Positions 1 through 10,480 of a stretch of DNA of 64,000 nucleotides are shown here, piece by piece. Positions within the stretch are counted from its first letter, which is position 1, and each line of letters begins with the position of its first letter. The notes under the pieces were generated by a model. That model did no database searches. It had not been told where the DNA came from and saw nothing but the letters and a program-made list of their open reading frames with translations. This DNA comes from Puccinia triticina (Eukaryota; Basidiomycota; Pucciniomycetes; Pucciniales; Pucciniaceae): assembly GCF_026914185.1 (NCBI RefSeq), contig NC_070558.1:1984001-2048000 (forward strand). Direction: 5' to 3'. Both the position numbers and the translations under genes were made by a program.

Positions 1-191
1 TCGTTTAGCGGCATGAACTTCCCGGAGAGGTAATAAATAAAGGCGGGGTCCAGCACGTTATTGAGCGCGGTATTTGTGGTGAGGTTTATCTCGAAGTCTT
101 CCGACTTGGTATTCGATGCGCCGGCGCATTGAAGAAAGCTTGGTGTGGTGATGTTGCCGTACTGGTTTGCTCGGACGGCTTCTGGGACGGA
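1..191 (-). CDS. Partial exon of an unidentified protein (runs off window start)
   Basis: On the minus strand, one frame is open for 63 codons from a plausible acceptor (..CTTAG at plus 192-196) to the window edge. It starts SVPEAVRANQYGN and ends near YYLSGKFMPLN. It has no ATG because it would be an internal exon. The residue mix is balanced and protein-like, unlike the neighbouring low-complexity frames. I do not recognise the family. It could be the end of a host gene or of another mobile element. The rest of the gene lies outside the window. Confidence 0.4.
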
Positions 192-293
192 CTAAGTTTC
201 ATGGGTGAGAAGAATAAACGGTAGACGTGACACGAAAATAAGAAGTGTACGTACCTTGCTGAGTGGCTCAAAAAGGCCAGTCATATTGGAAGG

Positions 294-1062
294 GTGGTTG
301 GGGTTGCGACCGGTGTGGAACTCCGTCCGTGCCAGGCGGCGGCAGTTGTTGGAGGGGAAAGGTTGGGGAATGCCCTCCGGGGATTGGTCGCGGAAAGAAG
401 GGGGGGATCTGTAAGCGATGAGGTAGGGGAGTGTTTGATTTACGACGGCGTTGAGCGCGCGTCGGCGGGGTTGTGGGTTGAGAAGAGAAAGAAAAGGGAA
501 AAATCGGGAAGGATGAGGAAAGTTGAGGATCTGGGGATCGTCGAAAGGGCGCCGGAAGGCGGAGTCAGGCAGGAAGATGATCGACAAAGCTACGCCACGT
601 GCGTGATAAGAGTCCCGCGAGCCAGCGGGATGGATAAAGCTCCGAGAAAATGCTCAGGATCGCGATCAATACTGAAGATCAATAATATTCTGATGGAAAA
701 ATACGGTTCAGAGTGTCTCCCATGCCGTCCCATCATCTGAGTTCGAACTGAACTCAGACTCCGGGCGCAGCGCGCAGCGGGACCTTCATGATACACCCAC
801 GCGCGCAACAAACTCAACAGGAAAAAAAAAGAAACAAACAAAAGAACAAAACCAAAACAAAACCAACAACACTCAGACAAAAACCAACCCGCCACATAGC
901 CAAACCTTCCAAACACGCGCAGATAAGAAACAGAATCAACAGAAAAATGTAGAAAGAAAAGCAACAAGGAAGAGAAGAGAAGGAAAGAAAATAAAGGAAA
1001 GCTGCCACACTACATAGAAGAAAAGAAACCCTGCGCGCCAATCCGCGCTCCACCGCCCATTT
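294..1062 (+). repeat. Dispersed repeat, copy 1 (inverted relative to copy 2 at 63060-63765)
   Basis: This block matches, diverged and in reverse complement, the block at 63765-63060. Shared landmarks in the same order are TGTGGAACTCCGTCCG, GCGGCAGTTGTTGGAGGG, TTGAGCGCGCGTCGGCGG and an interrupted palindrome CTGAGTTC..GAACTCAG (about 737-757). These are followed by a GC-rich tract and an A-rich tract. No convincing coding frame. Open frames here are shadows. Confidence 0.65.
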
Positions 1063-1328
1063 TGACCTTGACACCGTCTGTACCGGATAGCGCACCACAC
1101 CGGACGACATGCTGTTAGTGAATCGGCTCGGCGGGGTAACAGGAGAAGGGGTAGATGGGTGAAATGTTAGGTCGAGATGGGTGTCCTGGCAGAGTGGAGG
1201 GGAGATGGAGTAGTGAAGGTGAGTGGAGCAGTGAGGGGAATAGGAGTGGACGTGGCTCACTTTTATAGACCTCCTCGACGGAAGCTAGAGAGGCTCGCTG
1301 ACTCTAGGGAAGCACTAAAGTTATGTGG

Positions 1329-1660
1329 TGGCCTGGTTTGGTTGCTAGATCCACGCAACTGCAGCAGATTGATTGAGTCGGTGCGCCTAGTTGGTTTCAA
1401 CTTTTGGGAGGCTTCGGGCAAGACGAACGAGACTAACGATCTAAAGCTTGAATTGTGGAAGGCTGGGCAATTCCTACAATTGGGCGCTCAGATAATTAGC
1501 GGGTAATTGGAAAAGTGGCCTGGAATGGTTGCTAGATCCAGGCAAATGCCGCGAAATGGTTGGGTCAGTCCACCTAGTTGGTTTCGAGTTTTCTCAGGCT
1601 TCAGGCAAGAGGGACGAGGCTAACGGCATAAAATTTGCATTGTGGAGAATGCGGCCAGTT
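1329..1660 (+). repeat. Diverged tandem duplication, period about 187 bp
   Basis: Two units start with TGGCCTGG at 1329 and 1516. They share GGTTGCTAGATCCA, CTAGTTGGTTTC and GGCTTC.GGCAAGA in the same order. They are clearly diverged, so the duplication is old. No gene seen. Confidence 0.6.
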
Positions 1661-1679
1661 GAGTGGGCGAGCGTACTGA

Positions 1680-2526
1680 CCCGGCGTACAACCAGGCGCT
1701 GAGGTGAAACAATCGGGTGGCCAGCGCCGCGGGGACGGTAGTTGGGTATCAACACGGAGGCGAGGGTCTAAAAGGAGGAAATTCCGTTGTCAACCACTTT
1801 GTAGGCCTGATGTTAACGTAGGGGAGTAAGGGGGCTGGAGCGGCTAAGTTGATAGGCAGAATTTCGAGGTAAACCGCATGCTATGGAAGAAAAATGGAAG
1901 GAAAGGTGGAAAGGGACTGTGGCGCTCGTTGAGTTGTACTACACGGTTGGATCCTGTTTGCCGGGTTTGGCTTGTGGAGGGGTGGAGCCGCACGGGGGTC
2001 TGTACATCTGACGGGTCGAGGTTACTGGTATCGCGATTCAGCGGGGACGTGGCGGGGGCGCGGTCGATTGGTTATGCTGGACTGGGCGGCGGCGCGGTGA
2101 AGGTCGCGTGAGGGGTGGTTGACTGTGCCTAGGCGAGTTGTTGTTGGCGTGGCGATGTCAAATGGAGGCGGAGTGGGCCGAAATGACCTGTGGGAGGCAT
2201 AAATAGAGCGTGGGTCTGGTGAAGCGGCCTTTCCCCAGGGGTTCTGGTTTCGTCCCGGCCCCTCCCTGCAGGCCCCCTACTTCACTTGATTAGGCCCCTG
2301 CTTGAGACAAAAAATGCCGGTCCTTTTTTGCTTGTTGCTGTGTCACAAGCTGGAGGGCCTACCCATGGCACCAATGGTGTTCGGGGGTATGGGAGGGTCA
2401 AAGGTGGATGTGTTAGGCCTAAAGGAGGTTATGGAGGGCTTGGCATGGGAAATTAGCAAAATTGATGCCAAAACTTAGATCTTGCTTGGCTTGTTTCTGT
2501 GAATTTATTAAACTTGGATTAGTCGT
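1680..2526. other. No gene seen
   Basis: Moderately GC-rich sequence without a supported coding frame, RNA gene or repeat. The last four bases (TCGT, 2523-2526) are the left target-site duplication of element A. Confidence 0.5.
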
Positions 2527-3468
2527 TGTGGAACTCCTAAAAGATCAGGAAAGAGCTGTGAGGGGAAATAGTCAACTACACTACTAATAATGTAGGAGAG
2601 GCTACAGGTGCTGGTGAGGCTGCCCTCTAGACTAATGCTGATGGAGAGAGGGTTACACTAAGAAAAAGAAAAGGGTGTGGCTGATGATTCTCTTTGACTT
2701 AGATGGCTTTAACACTTTATGAGTCTGAGGTGTATCAATCCTACTGAGTGAGAGAGGAGAAGTGAGAAGGGGAAAAGCAGAAGCTCTTGGGAGTCACTCT
2801 GAGATGGGTAATGAGATATATGCTGAGGGATATATTTCTATGGTGATGAAAGTGTATCTAAGTGTGATGTGTAAAGGTGCTACAGAGGGGATGTAGTAGA
2901 AAGTGCATATAAGGGTGATGTTTAAAAGGTGCTACAGAGGGGATGTAGTAGAAAGTGCATGATGGGGATACAACATCTAGAGGGGTGTTTATATATGTGA
3001 GAAGTACTACAGGGGGGTGATACATGATGAGCACATAGTAACAATATCTGAAGATGAGCAGTAATGATGAAGGCGCAATGACCAAAGAGTGTACATGAAA
3101 GGTAACTATGTAGAAGATGAAATAATGATGAGCATTTGATAATAACTACAAGAGCTATGAAGGAATGTACTGCTGATATCATATGAAGAGAAAAATGAGT
3201 AATGAAGTTATGTAAGATCTGCAGTCCTATGTAGCTATGATACTAATGAATGATGTATGTAATAATGCTCAGGATATGTATGAAGAAAATACCTGCCAAA
3301 ACTATACATGCCAATAACTGCTGATCCATTTGGAAATCCTAGGTGAAATGAGTGGGTGACTAGGGGTAAAATGGGGTGTAGAATCTGAATATGAAGTAAT
3401 AATGAGGTATTTATGAAGGGATTAGGTCATATGAGGGTGATAGTATGAACAGGAACAGGGTTACCACA
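2527..3468 (-). repeat. Element A 3' LTR (in element orientation)
   Basis: Direct repeat of 12594-13535, ending TTACCACA. It contains an internal short duplication around AAGGTGCTACAGAGGGGATG. Open frames of 75-135 aa here are LTR shadows, repeated exactly in the other LTR. Confidence 0.95.
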
Positions 3469-3490
3469 AGCTCCCCCAACTTATTGTCTG
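3469..3490 (-). other. Element A polypurine tract
   Basis: On the minus strand AAGTTGGGGGAGCT sits directly before the TGTGG start of the 3' LTR, where plus-strand priming is expected. Elements B and C have similar G-rich tracts in the same place. Confidence 0.7.
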
Positions 3491-4900
3491 TCCCCAGACA
3501 CTGAGAGGAAAAGAAAAGAGATGAAGAAGAGAAATTTGGGGAAAAAAAAAAAAAAAAAAAAGAAATAAGGAAAAGGAGTTAGTCCAATCCAAGGAGGGAA
3601 GTAGTTATCCAACCAAAGAGGCCAAGTCCAAGAGGTCCAAATCCAAGGAGGGAAGTAGTTATCCAACCAAAGAGGCCAATTCCTGAGAGAGGTCCAACCA
3701 AAGAGGGAAGTAGTTATCCAACCAAGGAAGTCCAAAATCCAGTGTCCAAAAAGAAGTCCTGAGAGTACAATCCAAGGGTCCAATGTCCACAAAGAAGTCC
3801 ATAGAGTCCATAAAAGAAGTCCAAAAGTCCAAGTCCAGAAGAAGATAATTCTAAAACTAATCAACTATATAAAACTGAATATCTCAAACACTATGAAAAA
3901 CTAGAAGATCCACTATATAAGATAATACTAGAACTAAACTACTGAAAATCTAAGCTTATGAAGAAGAGAATTGAGATAGGGGGAGTGGACGATATACTAA
4001 CTATGTGTAGTACACCAATTATGAAGACTAAAATCTAATGGCATATCCATAGACTAGTAAAAAAAGAAGACTAAAATCTAATGGCATATCCATAGACTAG
4101 TAAGACTAAAATCCAGTGGGTATCACTGAACTAGTAAGGGGGGAGTGAGGGATGGAAGCTTAGACCAGAGGATAGGCAAGTATGAAGATATATGATGAAG
4201 CTAATGATAATTCAGAATGAAGAGTTGAGGTATTTATATATTTAACCTGAAAGAATATCTACTGTTGTCCAAAGAAGTCCAGAAATCCAATGTGGCCATG
4301 TGACTTGAAGAGGGTTGAATACTTGAGAAGAAAGTCCAGAATTCCTAGAAGAAGAGGATTTTATATGGGGTCCAGAGTCCAAAGGTCCAGAGTTCAAAAA
4401 GAAGAAAAGAAGGTTTTTAAAGCAAAGGAAGGGTGACCAGATTTTATATGTATGAAGTGGGTTTTATATGTAGGAATGGTTGGAGTATCTGAAGTAAGAA
4501 GGAGTCCCAAAGTGGCAAAAAAAGGAAAAAAAGTAGACCAAAGTGGCAAGTAGAAGTAGTCCAATGTGGCCAGAAAGGTGAAGTATATGTTTGAAAGATT
4601 TTTATGAATGAAGAATAATCCTAGTGGCATAAAGAGGAGTGAGGAATTTTTATCTGAGGTAGTGCTCATGAAGAGAAGGGAAAAAAATCTGAAGAAGGAT
4701 TGGGGAAGGAGTGTAATTTCCAGATGATAATAACAGAAAAAATCTTGAAGGGATATGAAGGAGAGTAATTTTTAGATTAATAGAAATAAAGGGTCTGAAG
4801 GGAGTTGAAGGGGAGTAATATTCAGATTAATAGGAATAAAGGGTCTGAAGGGAGTTGAAGGAGAGTAATATTCAGAAAAGAAAAGAGGGGAGTAAGTTCC
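3491..4900. repeat. Element A 3' noncoding region with three small tandem arrays
   Basis: About 3580-3735 holds diverged units sharing AGGGAAGTAGTTATCCAACC. About 4023-4135 holds units sharing GACTAAAATCTAATGGC. About 4745-4880 holds units sharing GGGTCTGAAGGGAGTTGAAG. The rest is A/G-rich with many GTCCAA words and no coding signal. Confidence 0.6.
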
Positions 4901-5218
4901 ATCCATGATTATTTTATTTTCCTTGATCCATAATCCCTTATCAGGTTCCCCCCCATTATGAGGTGACTAGAGGTCCTTATTTATACTAATTTTATTCCTG
5001 AGGATGTTGTTGATGCTCCATAACAACGCTGATCCAGTTTTACTTGATTGGGCGCGGCTGCGGCGAGTCTGTTCCTAGGCGCAACGAGTAGATATCACCA
5101 ATCTTCGTTTTAGTCGTCCAAAACTCATGGGGTAAGGGAATAAAGAAAAGAAAAAAAAAAAAAAGAAAGGAAAAGGAAAAGAAAGGGAAAAGAACTCAAA
5201 AGGAAAGAAAAATTAAAC

Positions 5219-5748
5219 CGGGTCGTGCACCGGCGTCGAAAAGAGAGTGAGAAAACAACCAATCCGGGTCGCGCACCGGCGTCGAAAATGAAAGTTGAGC
5301 TTTGACCGCTCATAAAATCGAAACCGTCCGATGGAATTCGATAAAAATTTGATAGAATGAAAGGCCAGAGGGCAAGGAAAATTTGGCGCTAGAAATCAGC
5401 CCGAGTTGTCGTGTGCCGGTAACGTTCGAAAAGGAGAAGTCCGTAGGTCCGCGGGGCTAAGAAAATTCGATCCACGCCTTTTGAACGCTTGTATCTTTCG
5501 AACCGCTCGATGGAAATCCAAAGGTCCACCGCCAAATGAAAGGCAAGACCCCAGGAAAAAGTTTGAGCCATACGGCGGCTTTGGGAAATGAGCGCCGATA
5601 CCTTTTCTAAAAGGATTAATGAAAATCCGGCCCGAGCGCAGCCGGAAGTAGAAAACCAAAGGAGAACCCGCCTGGATCGTGCACCAGAGTCGAAAAGAGT
5701 GTTAATAATAAAGAGTGTAGGGTCTGGGTCGTACACCAGCGTCGTCCA
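5219..5748 (+). promoter_or_regulatory. Four copies of a short motif upstream of the antisense gene in A
   Basis: Variants of GGGTCGTGCACCGGCGTCGA occur at about 5219, 5266, 5675 and 5727, all upstream of the plus-strand gene at 5825. A second diverged pair (centred on GATGGAA, near 5330 and 5510) lies between them. Composition is more GC-rich than the adjoining element. A promoter role is inferred only from position. Confidence 0.35.
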
Positions 5749-5824
5749 TAGTTTCTTGAGCCCGTAGTCCTCGCAGAAATCGCCGAACTGCCCATTATTT
5801 TTCCCTAACTCGAAAACCAAAGCA

Positions 5825-6561
5825 ATGTCTTATCTTAATCCTATTATAATTGAGGATAGCACTATTGAAGAAGAGCTGTTTTGTCCCCCCAACTCCCAAT
5901 TCCGAAGAAGACGCCGCCGGTATTCCAGTAGATAATTCTGATAACAGTGTTGATAATGCCGAAGACCCAGCCGAGTATTCCGACGACGAAGTTGATTATA
6001 ATGGAGTACATACTCCTCGAATCCATCCCACCATACCTGCTCAAGCCGCGTTTCCGGCCGAGAACATTCCTCTGCTTGGGGCACAGAACTTTTACCATGC
6101 CATGGAGCTTGAGTTCGTCGAATTCGCCACCGCTACTCATAGAGACGAGGACGCCGTTCGAGCCGCCAAGGAACGCTTCTTTGCTCAGTTCGAGGAGCAC
6201 TACAACCGAGTAAGTTCTTTTATTTATTTTTAGAAGTAATTTTTAATACTAAAACGAGTTAATTTCTTTTTCTTTCTTTTTTTATTTATTTATTTCTTAT
6301 GTGTAGATGATTGATTTATCCAACCTGCGTCCTGGTGACCGGGACGCCATTGCGAGATCCGACTTCGAGCGCCAAGTGCGCCAAGCTGATAATTTGCGCC
6401 TGCGCCGCCAAAGGAACCGCGCTAGCCGCCGCCTACGTCGTGAGAGGGAAAGAGAAGAGGCTGCTAGGAATAGGAGAGAGATGAATAGGGAAAGAGATGA
6501 AGAGGAAAGAAATAGGAGAGACAGAGAAAGAGCCAGAGAGAGGATTGATGATTGTGAATGA
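5825..6561 (+). pseudogene. Antisense spliced gene of element A (acidic N-terminus, Arg/Glu-rich C-terminus), probably frameshifted
   Basis: This gene reads opposite to gag-pol, between integrase and 3' LTR. An ATG at 5825 opens a frame (MSYLNPIIIEDST) that reaches a run of six C near 5882. The long frame continues one register away through an Asp/Glu-rich stretch and NFYHAMELEFVEF, up to 6209. An intron at 6210-6306 (GTAAGT..GTGTAG, 97 nt, phase 0) joins it to 6307-6561. That exon starts MIDLSNLRPGDRD and continues into a highly charged Arg/Glu-rich helix. The C-run frameshift is either a mutation or a sequencing error. I do not recognise a domain. Element B has an antisense spliced gene of similar size, with possible weak resemblance around F-rich helices (NFYHAMELEF versus AFFAHSFVNF). 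Confidence 0.5.
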
Positions 6562-6725
6562 TACTAATGAAATTTTATGTTGTGATTATATACTAATTTT
6601 TACTTATTTATCTTTTTTTTTTTTTTTTTTTTTTGCAATTAGCCTGGGATCCTGTAGAGTGGGCCAGATTTAGAAGGGAGGAAGGGAGATTTATCTAGGG
6701 ATTGATATATATATATATATATATT
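6562..6725. other. Spacer between convergent ends of the antisense gene and pol in A
   Basis: AT-rich, with a T run near 6606-6634 and a TA-repeat near 6706-6724. No gene. Confidence 0.5.
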
Positions 6726-7880
6726 TTATGGTATGTTTTCAGAGAAAGAAGTCCTAGAATGATACTTTTTGACATGTGTTGATGCATATCTTCTGGCCAA
6801 TTCAGTTCCATCCAGTTCTTCCAAGGTGTAAGAGCCTCCAGGATTTTGAGTTTTTATTCTGTAAGGTCCATTCCATTTATTTTCAAAGAGTTTCCCAAAT
6901 TGGGAGTCCAGAGATTTATTGTATACTAATACCAGTTATCCAGTTTGTAGTGGTTTTCTTGCTGTCTTTTTGTTGTTCCAGTAATCCACAGAGCTTTTCC
7001 TGGTGTCCATAAGGTGCAAATGTGCCTGCTGAAGAATAGTGTCCCTGTTTTCCAATTGTTGAGTCCTGGCCAAAAGAAGGTCCTGAGTTGATTCCACTGT
7101 GGTCCAGTCTATTCCAAAGAAAGTTTCCAGTTCCAAGTCTATGGGTAAGATGGGTGATTGTCCAAGAACCAATTCATAGGGAGAGTAGCCAGTTGATCTT
7201 TTGGTGGATATTCTGTCTGCAAACAATACTAAAGGTAAATAAGACCTCCATTTCTTGCCTTCAGTTCCACACAGTTTGACCAAAGTGTCCTTGATTGCCT
7301 GATGTCCTCTTTCTAGCATTCCATTAGCTTCAGGATAATAGGGTGTTGTGACTTTTACTTTGATATCTGCTTCTAGAAGTGAGTTTTGAAATTGTTGTCC
7401 AAATTCTGAGCCTCCATCCACCGTTACTGACCAAGGGGCTCCATATCTGTAGATCCAATTTTCCAAGAACCAGTGGGAGATTTTCTTTGCCTGTATTTTC
7501 TCCAGTCCAACAGCTTCTATCCATCCAGAAAGGTCATCTCTAGCAATTACCAAGTATTTCCATTTACCTGCCTTGATGTGTACTGTGTCCAAACTAACTC
7601 TTCCAAAGATTGTTGATGATCCAGTGGGCTTCTTTGGTTCCATGGGTAGTACTGAGTTCCTCTTTTGGCAAGCTTCACAAGATTGGACCCACTTGGTAAC
7701 TCCTCTTTTAAGTCCTGGCCACCAAAATCTGAGTTTAGTTCTTCTGTAGGTTTCTGAAATTCCTCTGTGACCTAGGGTTTCATGGAGAGAGCTGAGGATG
7801 GATTTCTGTGCTGAAGGGGAAGTGACCACTATTTGGGAGAAAGGTTTGTTGATCCTGTGTAATACTCCATTTGAGAGAAA
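6726..7880 (-). CDS. Element A integrase (two in-frame stops)
   Basis: It follows the RT-RNase H frame directly and is separated from it only by a TAA at 7881-7883. Visible parts are the HHCC zinc-binding domain (HETLGH then CEACQKR) and the DDE core: Asp in SLDTVHIK, Asp in TVDGGSEF, Glu in NGMLERGHQ. A further TAA at 6936-6938 occurs where element B has Asp in SGDLVLVYNK. Beyond it the frame continues to 6726 with the conserved C-terminal stretch NKWNGPYRI. The enzyme would insert element DNA into the genome. As read it is truncated, and its frame is closed upstream. Confidence 0.85.
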
Positions 7881-9935
7881 TTAGTTGGCTGATTTGTGCA
7901 AAATTTGTCTGAATTCCAGGGTGCTGCATCCAGGAGGTTTGTTCATGGTGGCCAGGTAGTATTCCAAATGTTTCCAAATTCCTTGTTGAAGAGACCTTAC
8001 CTCCTCCCCCAACTCAGCTGATGTCCCCAGCAGCAAACCAGGACAAGAAAGAATTCCAAAAGAAGATTGCTTGAGTCCAAATCCAGGGTGAGGTTTGATC
8101 CATTCTTCATCCTCATCAAAGCTAGGGCAGTCCTCCTCATCTGGGTCTGGAGGCCTCCTGGAAAGTCCATCTGGTAAGGTGAAAGTTTTTCCTGGGGTGT
8201 GGACCAAGTCAAAAGAGAAGAGCTGAATAAAGGCAATCCATCTGTTCATAGGGGCATTAGGTAGAGAAGGGTTGTTGATCATTCCAATAAGGCACTTGGC
8301 ATCCACCCTGAGTTGAAAGTGTTGGCCCCAGAGCTTGATTTGAAGTTTCTTGAGGATTTTAGAGACCCCACAGAGTTCCAGTTTTGATTGTGAGTATTCT
8401 GATTCCCTTTTTGAAAAGACCACTGACTCATATAAAACTGGCCTGTCCAAATTAGCAGAATCCTCCTGGGTAAGAACAGCTCCAGCAGCAATATAACTAG
8501 AATCCACAGAGAGTTTGATTTGTCCAGCTTCAGGACCAAATTCCAGTTTCTTGAGGGTGATATCCTTTCCAATAATCCTTTTAAGGTCCTCAAAAGCTTC
8601 CTGGCAGTCCTCTGTCCAATCCCAAGTAGAGTCCTTCCTGGTGAGTTGTCTGAGAGGTGCAGTGATGGTGGAGTAATTTTGGATAAACATCCTGACATAG
8701 ACACAGATACCTAGGAATCCTCTGACTTCAGTTGGGGTGATTGGGGTTGGCCAAGTTTCTATTTTGTTGAGTTTCTTAGCTGAGATTTTCCTTCCTTCCT
8801 TGCAGACAACATGGCCTACTAGATCCAGGGCAGGGACACAACAGGCAAACTTTTTACCAGAGATAGTGAGTCCAGCTTCTTCAATCCTAAAGAGTATCCT
8901 TTCCAGAGTGATGGCATATTCAAAGATAAATTTTCTGATTTGGGGGTTGGCATCCAGGGTTTGTCCATTGTAGTCTGAGGTTGGTCCTTTGATTCCTCCA
9001 TCATCAATAAAGATTCCCATGTGGTGAGGTAATTCATCCTGGAGGATCCACATCATCTGGGCCTGATAAACTGCAACTGAATTGGTGGCTCCTTGGGGTA
9101 ATCTGGTGAGTTGAAATCTTCCTAGAGGAGTTTCAAAGGTGGTGAGGGGCCTAGATTCTGGTGCTAACTCCCTTTCATCATATCCTCCCATAATGTCTCC
9201 AAGTCCATAGCAAGCCCTTCCAGTGAATGAGTCAATGAGTTCCTCTGGTGATGGTGGTAAGCCTGCATCCTTGATAGTGACTTTGTTGAGTTTCTGGAGA
9301 TCATGGACTATCCTTAATTTGCCATCTTGCTTTTTGACACAGAAAATGGGGCTGGAGTAGCTGGAAAAAGATTGTTCATAGAGGCCAGTCCTGAGTCTTT
9401 CCCTTACTAATTCTATGACTTGGTCCTTGATGGGTCCAGGGATTGGGATAGGTTTCTGTTGCCAAGGTTCATGGGGAATAACTGGGATGGTGTAAGGTTG
9501 TCCATAGGTATGTTTGAGTAGTCCTCTTTCATCTTCCTTGAAGGCCAGGGCTCCTTGTCTGATGGTGATGACCCAAACTAATAATAAATATTCTTGTTCT
9601 GAAAGCCATCCGGGGGGTCCAAAGTTGATAAGGTCCAGCCTGTCTTGAGTAATTTTGGAGGTAGGAGTAAAAGGAGGTGGAAATGGAGTTAAAGGAGTTG
9701 CATAGGGATCCCTGGAGAGTGGTGGTCTGGCCAGAGGAGGATTAAGAGAAAGGGGCATAGGTTGGTTGACTGGTTTTATCTTTTTTAAGGTTGATTTATA
9801 TTTTGAGGCATAGGTGGCATAGGTTGGTGATGTTGCTTTAGACAGGGTTCCAGATCCTATTGGGAGAAGCTGAAATCCTGTCCTTGGCCTAAAAAATCCC
9901 TGGTGACTAGATTGATTGGAAGGCTGGTTTCCCAT
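7881..9935 (-). CDS. Element A reverse transcriptase-RNase H
   Basis: The 684-codon frame starts MGNQPSNQ but is most likely entered by -1 frameshifting from protease. RT core features are KLRIVHDLQKLNKVTIKDAG, LGDIMGGYDEREL, RLPQGATNSVAVYQ and the catalytic FIDD box near residue 308 (FIDDGGIKGP). RNase H follows with VDSSYIAAGAVL and LELCGV, and ends in FDLVHTPGKTFTLPDGLSRR. FIDDGGIKGP, also present in B, is an unusual form of the YxDD region. The frame ends at TAA where B has Tyr (SANYF), so integrase is separated by one nonsense codon. Confidence 0.93.
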   Translation of the reverse strand: MGNQPSNQSSHQGFFRPRTGFQLLPIGSGTLSKATSPTYATYASKYKSTLKKIKPVNQPMPLSLNPPLARPPLSRDPYATPLTPFPPPFTPTSKITQDRLDLINFGPPGWLSEQEYLLLVWVITIRQGALAFKEDERGLLKHTYGQPYTIPVIPHEPWQQKPIPIPGPIKDQVIELVRERLRTGLYEQSFSSYSSPIFCVKKQDGKLRIVHDLQKLNKVTIKDAGLPPSPEELIDSFTGRACYGLGDIMGGYDERELAPESRPLTTFETPLGRFQLTRLPQGATNSVAVYQAQMMWILQDELPHHMGIFIDDGGIKGPTSDYNGQTLDANPQIRKFIFEYAITLERILFRIEEAGLTISGKKFACCVPALDLVGHVVCKEGRKISAKKLNKIETWPTPITPTEVRGFLGICVYVRMFIQNYSTITAPLRQLTRKDSTWDWTEDCQEAFEDLKRIIGKDITLKKLEFGPEAGQIKLSVDSSYIAAGAVLTQEDSANLDRPVLYESVVFSKRESEYSQSKLELCGVSKILKKLQIKLWGQHFQLRVDAKCLIGMINNPSLPNAPMNRWIAFIQLFSFDLVHTPGKTFTLPDGLSRRPPDPDEEDCPSFDEDEEWIKPHPGFGLKQSSFGILSCPGLLLGTSAELGEEVRSLQQGIWKHLEYYLATMNKPPGCSTLEFRQILHKSAN

Positions 9936-10480
9936 TTGTGATGATTAGGCAGGAGGATTGGTACCAAGTAAGTTTGTCCTTTGTCCACCACAGACAGTGA
10001 TTCCTCCCTGTTTCCATTGTATTTGATAGTGGCTGATGCATCCATTAAGAAGGGTTTTCCTACAATTAGCTGAACTCCTCCTTTAGCTACCCAGAAATGA
10101 ACAGTCTTGGTGATTTTTCCTAGAAGAACCTCCACTCCTTCAGCAATTCCAGTGATTCCCGTATGGTGGCCTCCAATTCCTTTGAGCTTCATGGGTTTTT
10201 CAGTGATAACCAGTCCTATAGATTAGGCCATCTCCTCAGGGATAATGTTGACCATAGATCCAGTGTCCAAGAGTGCTTCAAAAGATTTTCCTCCCATGGT
10301 GAGTCTGACATAGGCTAGGGGGCAGGAGTAGTGAGTTTGTCCAGGAGTTTCCTCTTCTTCTTCCATAGCTGCAGAGTTGGCTGATTTGGTTGAATCCACA
10401 GAGACCCTCCTGTTGGAAATTTTCTTTTTGAAGGCTTCAGAGGCAGAAGGAGAAGAGGCTAGAAGTTCCCCAATGGTAAG
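9857..10480 (-). CDS. Element A retroviral-type aspartic protease (interrupted by TAA)
   Basis: It is in the same frame as gag, after the gag TAA at 10481-10483. The active site is LLDTGSMVNIIP. A TAA at 10223-10225 follows EEMA, where B has Leu. The frame then continues with the flap-like GIGGHHTGITG and QLIVGKPFLMD to a TAG at 9857. The protease would process Gag and Pol. In B the same protease is fused in frame to gag without stops, so the stops in A look like damage. Confidence 0.8.
9890..9896 (-). promoter_or_regulatory. -1 programmed frameshift site, T TTT TTA, protease to RT
   Basis: In the protease frame the codons are GAT TTT TTA, giving the canonical heptamer T TTT TTA in register. 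A -1 slip enters the RT frame exactly (..FFRPRTG). Downstream, GACAGG can pair with CCTGTC across a loop of about 30 nt. Confidence 0.75.

Noticed and set aside
2280..2526. Copia integrase continuing left of element A
   Set aside because: One frame runs into VVSDNGG when A is removed, but no integrase motif is visible; too weak.
2858..3182. Small genes in LTR A, also at 12925-13396
   Set aside because: Identical frames in both LTRs with odd Cys/His/Tyr composition are shadows.
6307..6561. A bZIP domain in the antisense product of A
   Set aside because: An N-R-A-S run in an Arg-rich helix resembles a basic region, but the signature is incomplete and no leucine zipper follows.
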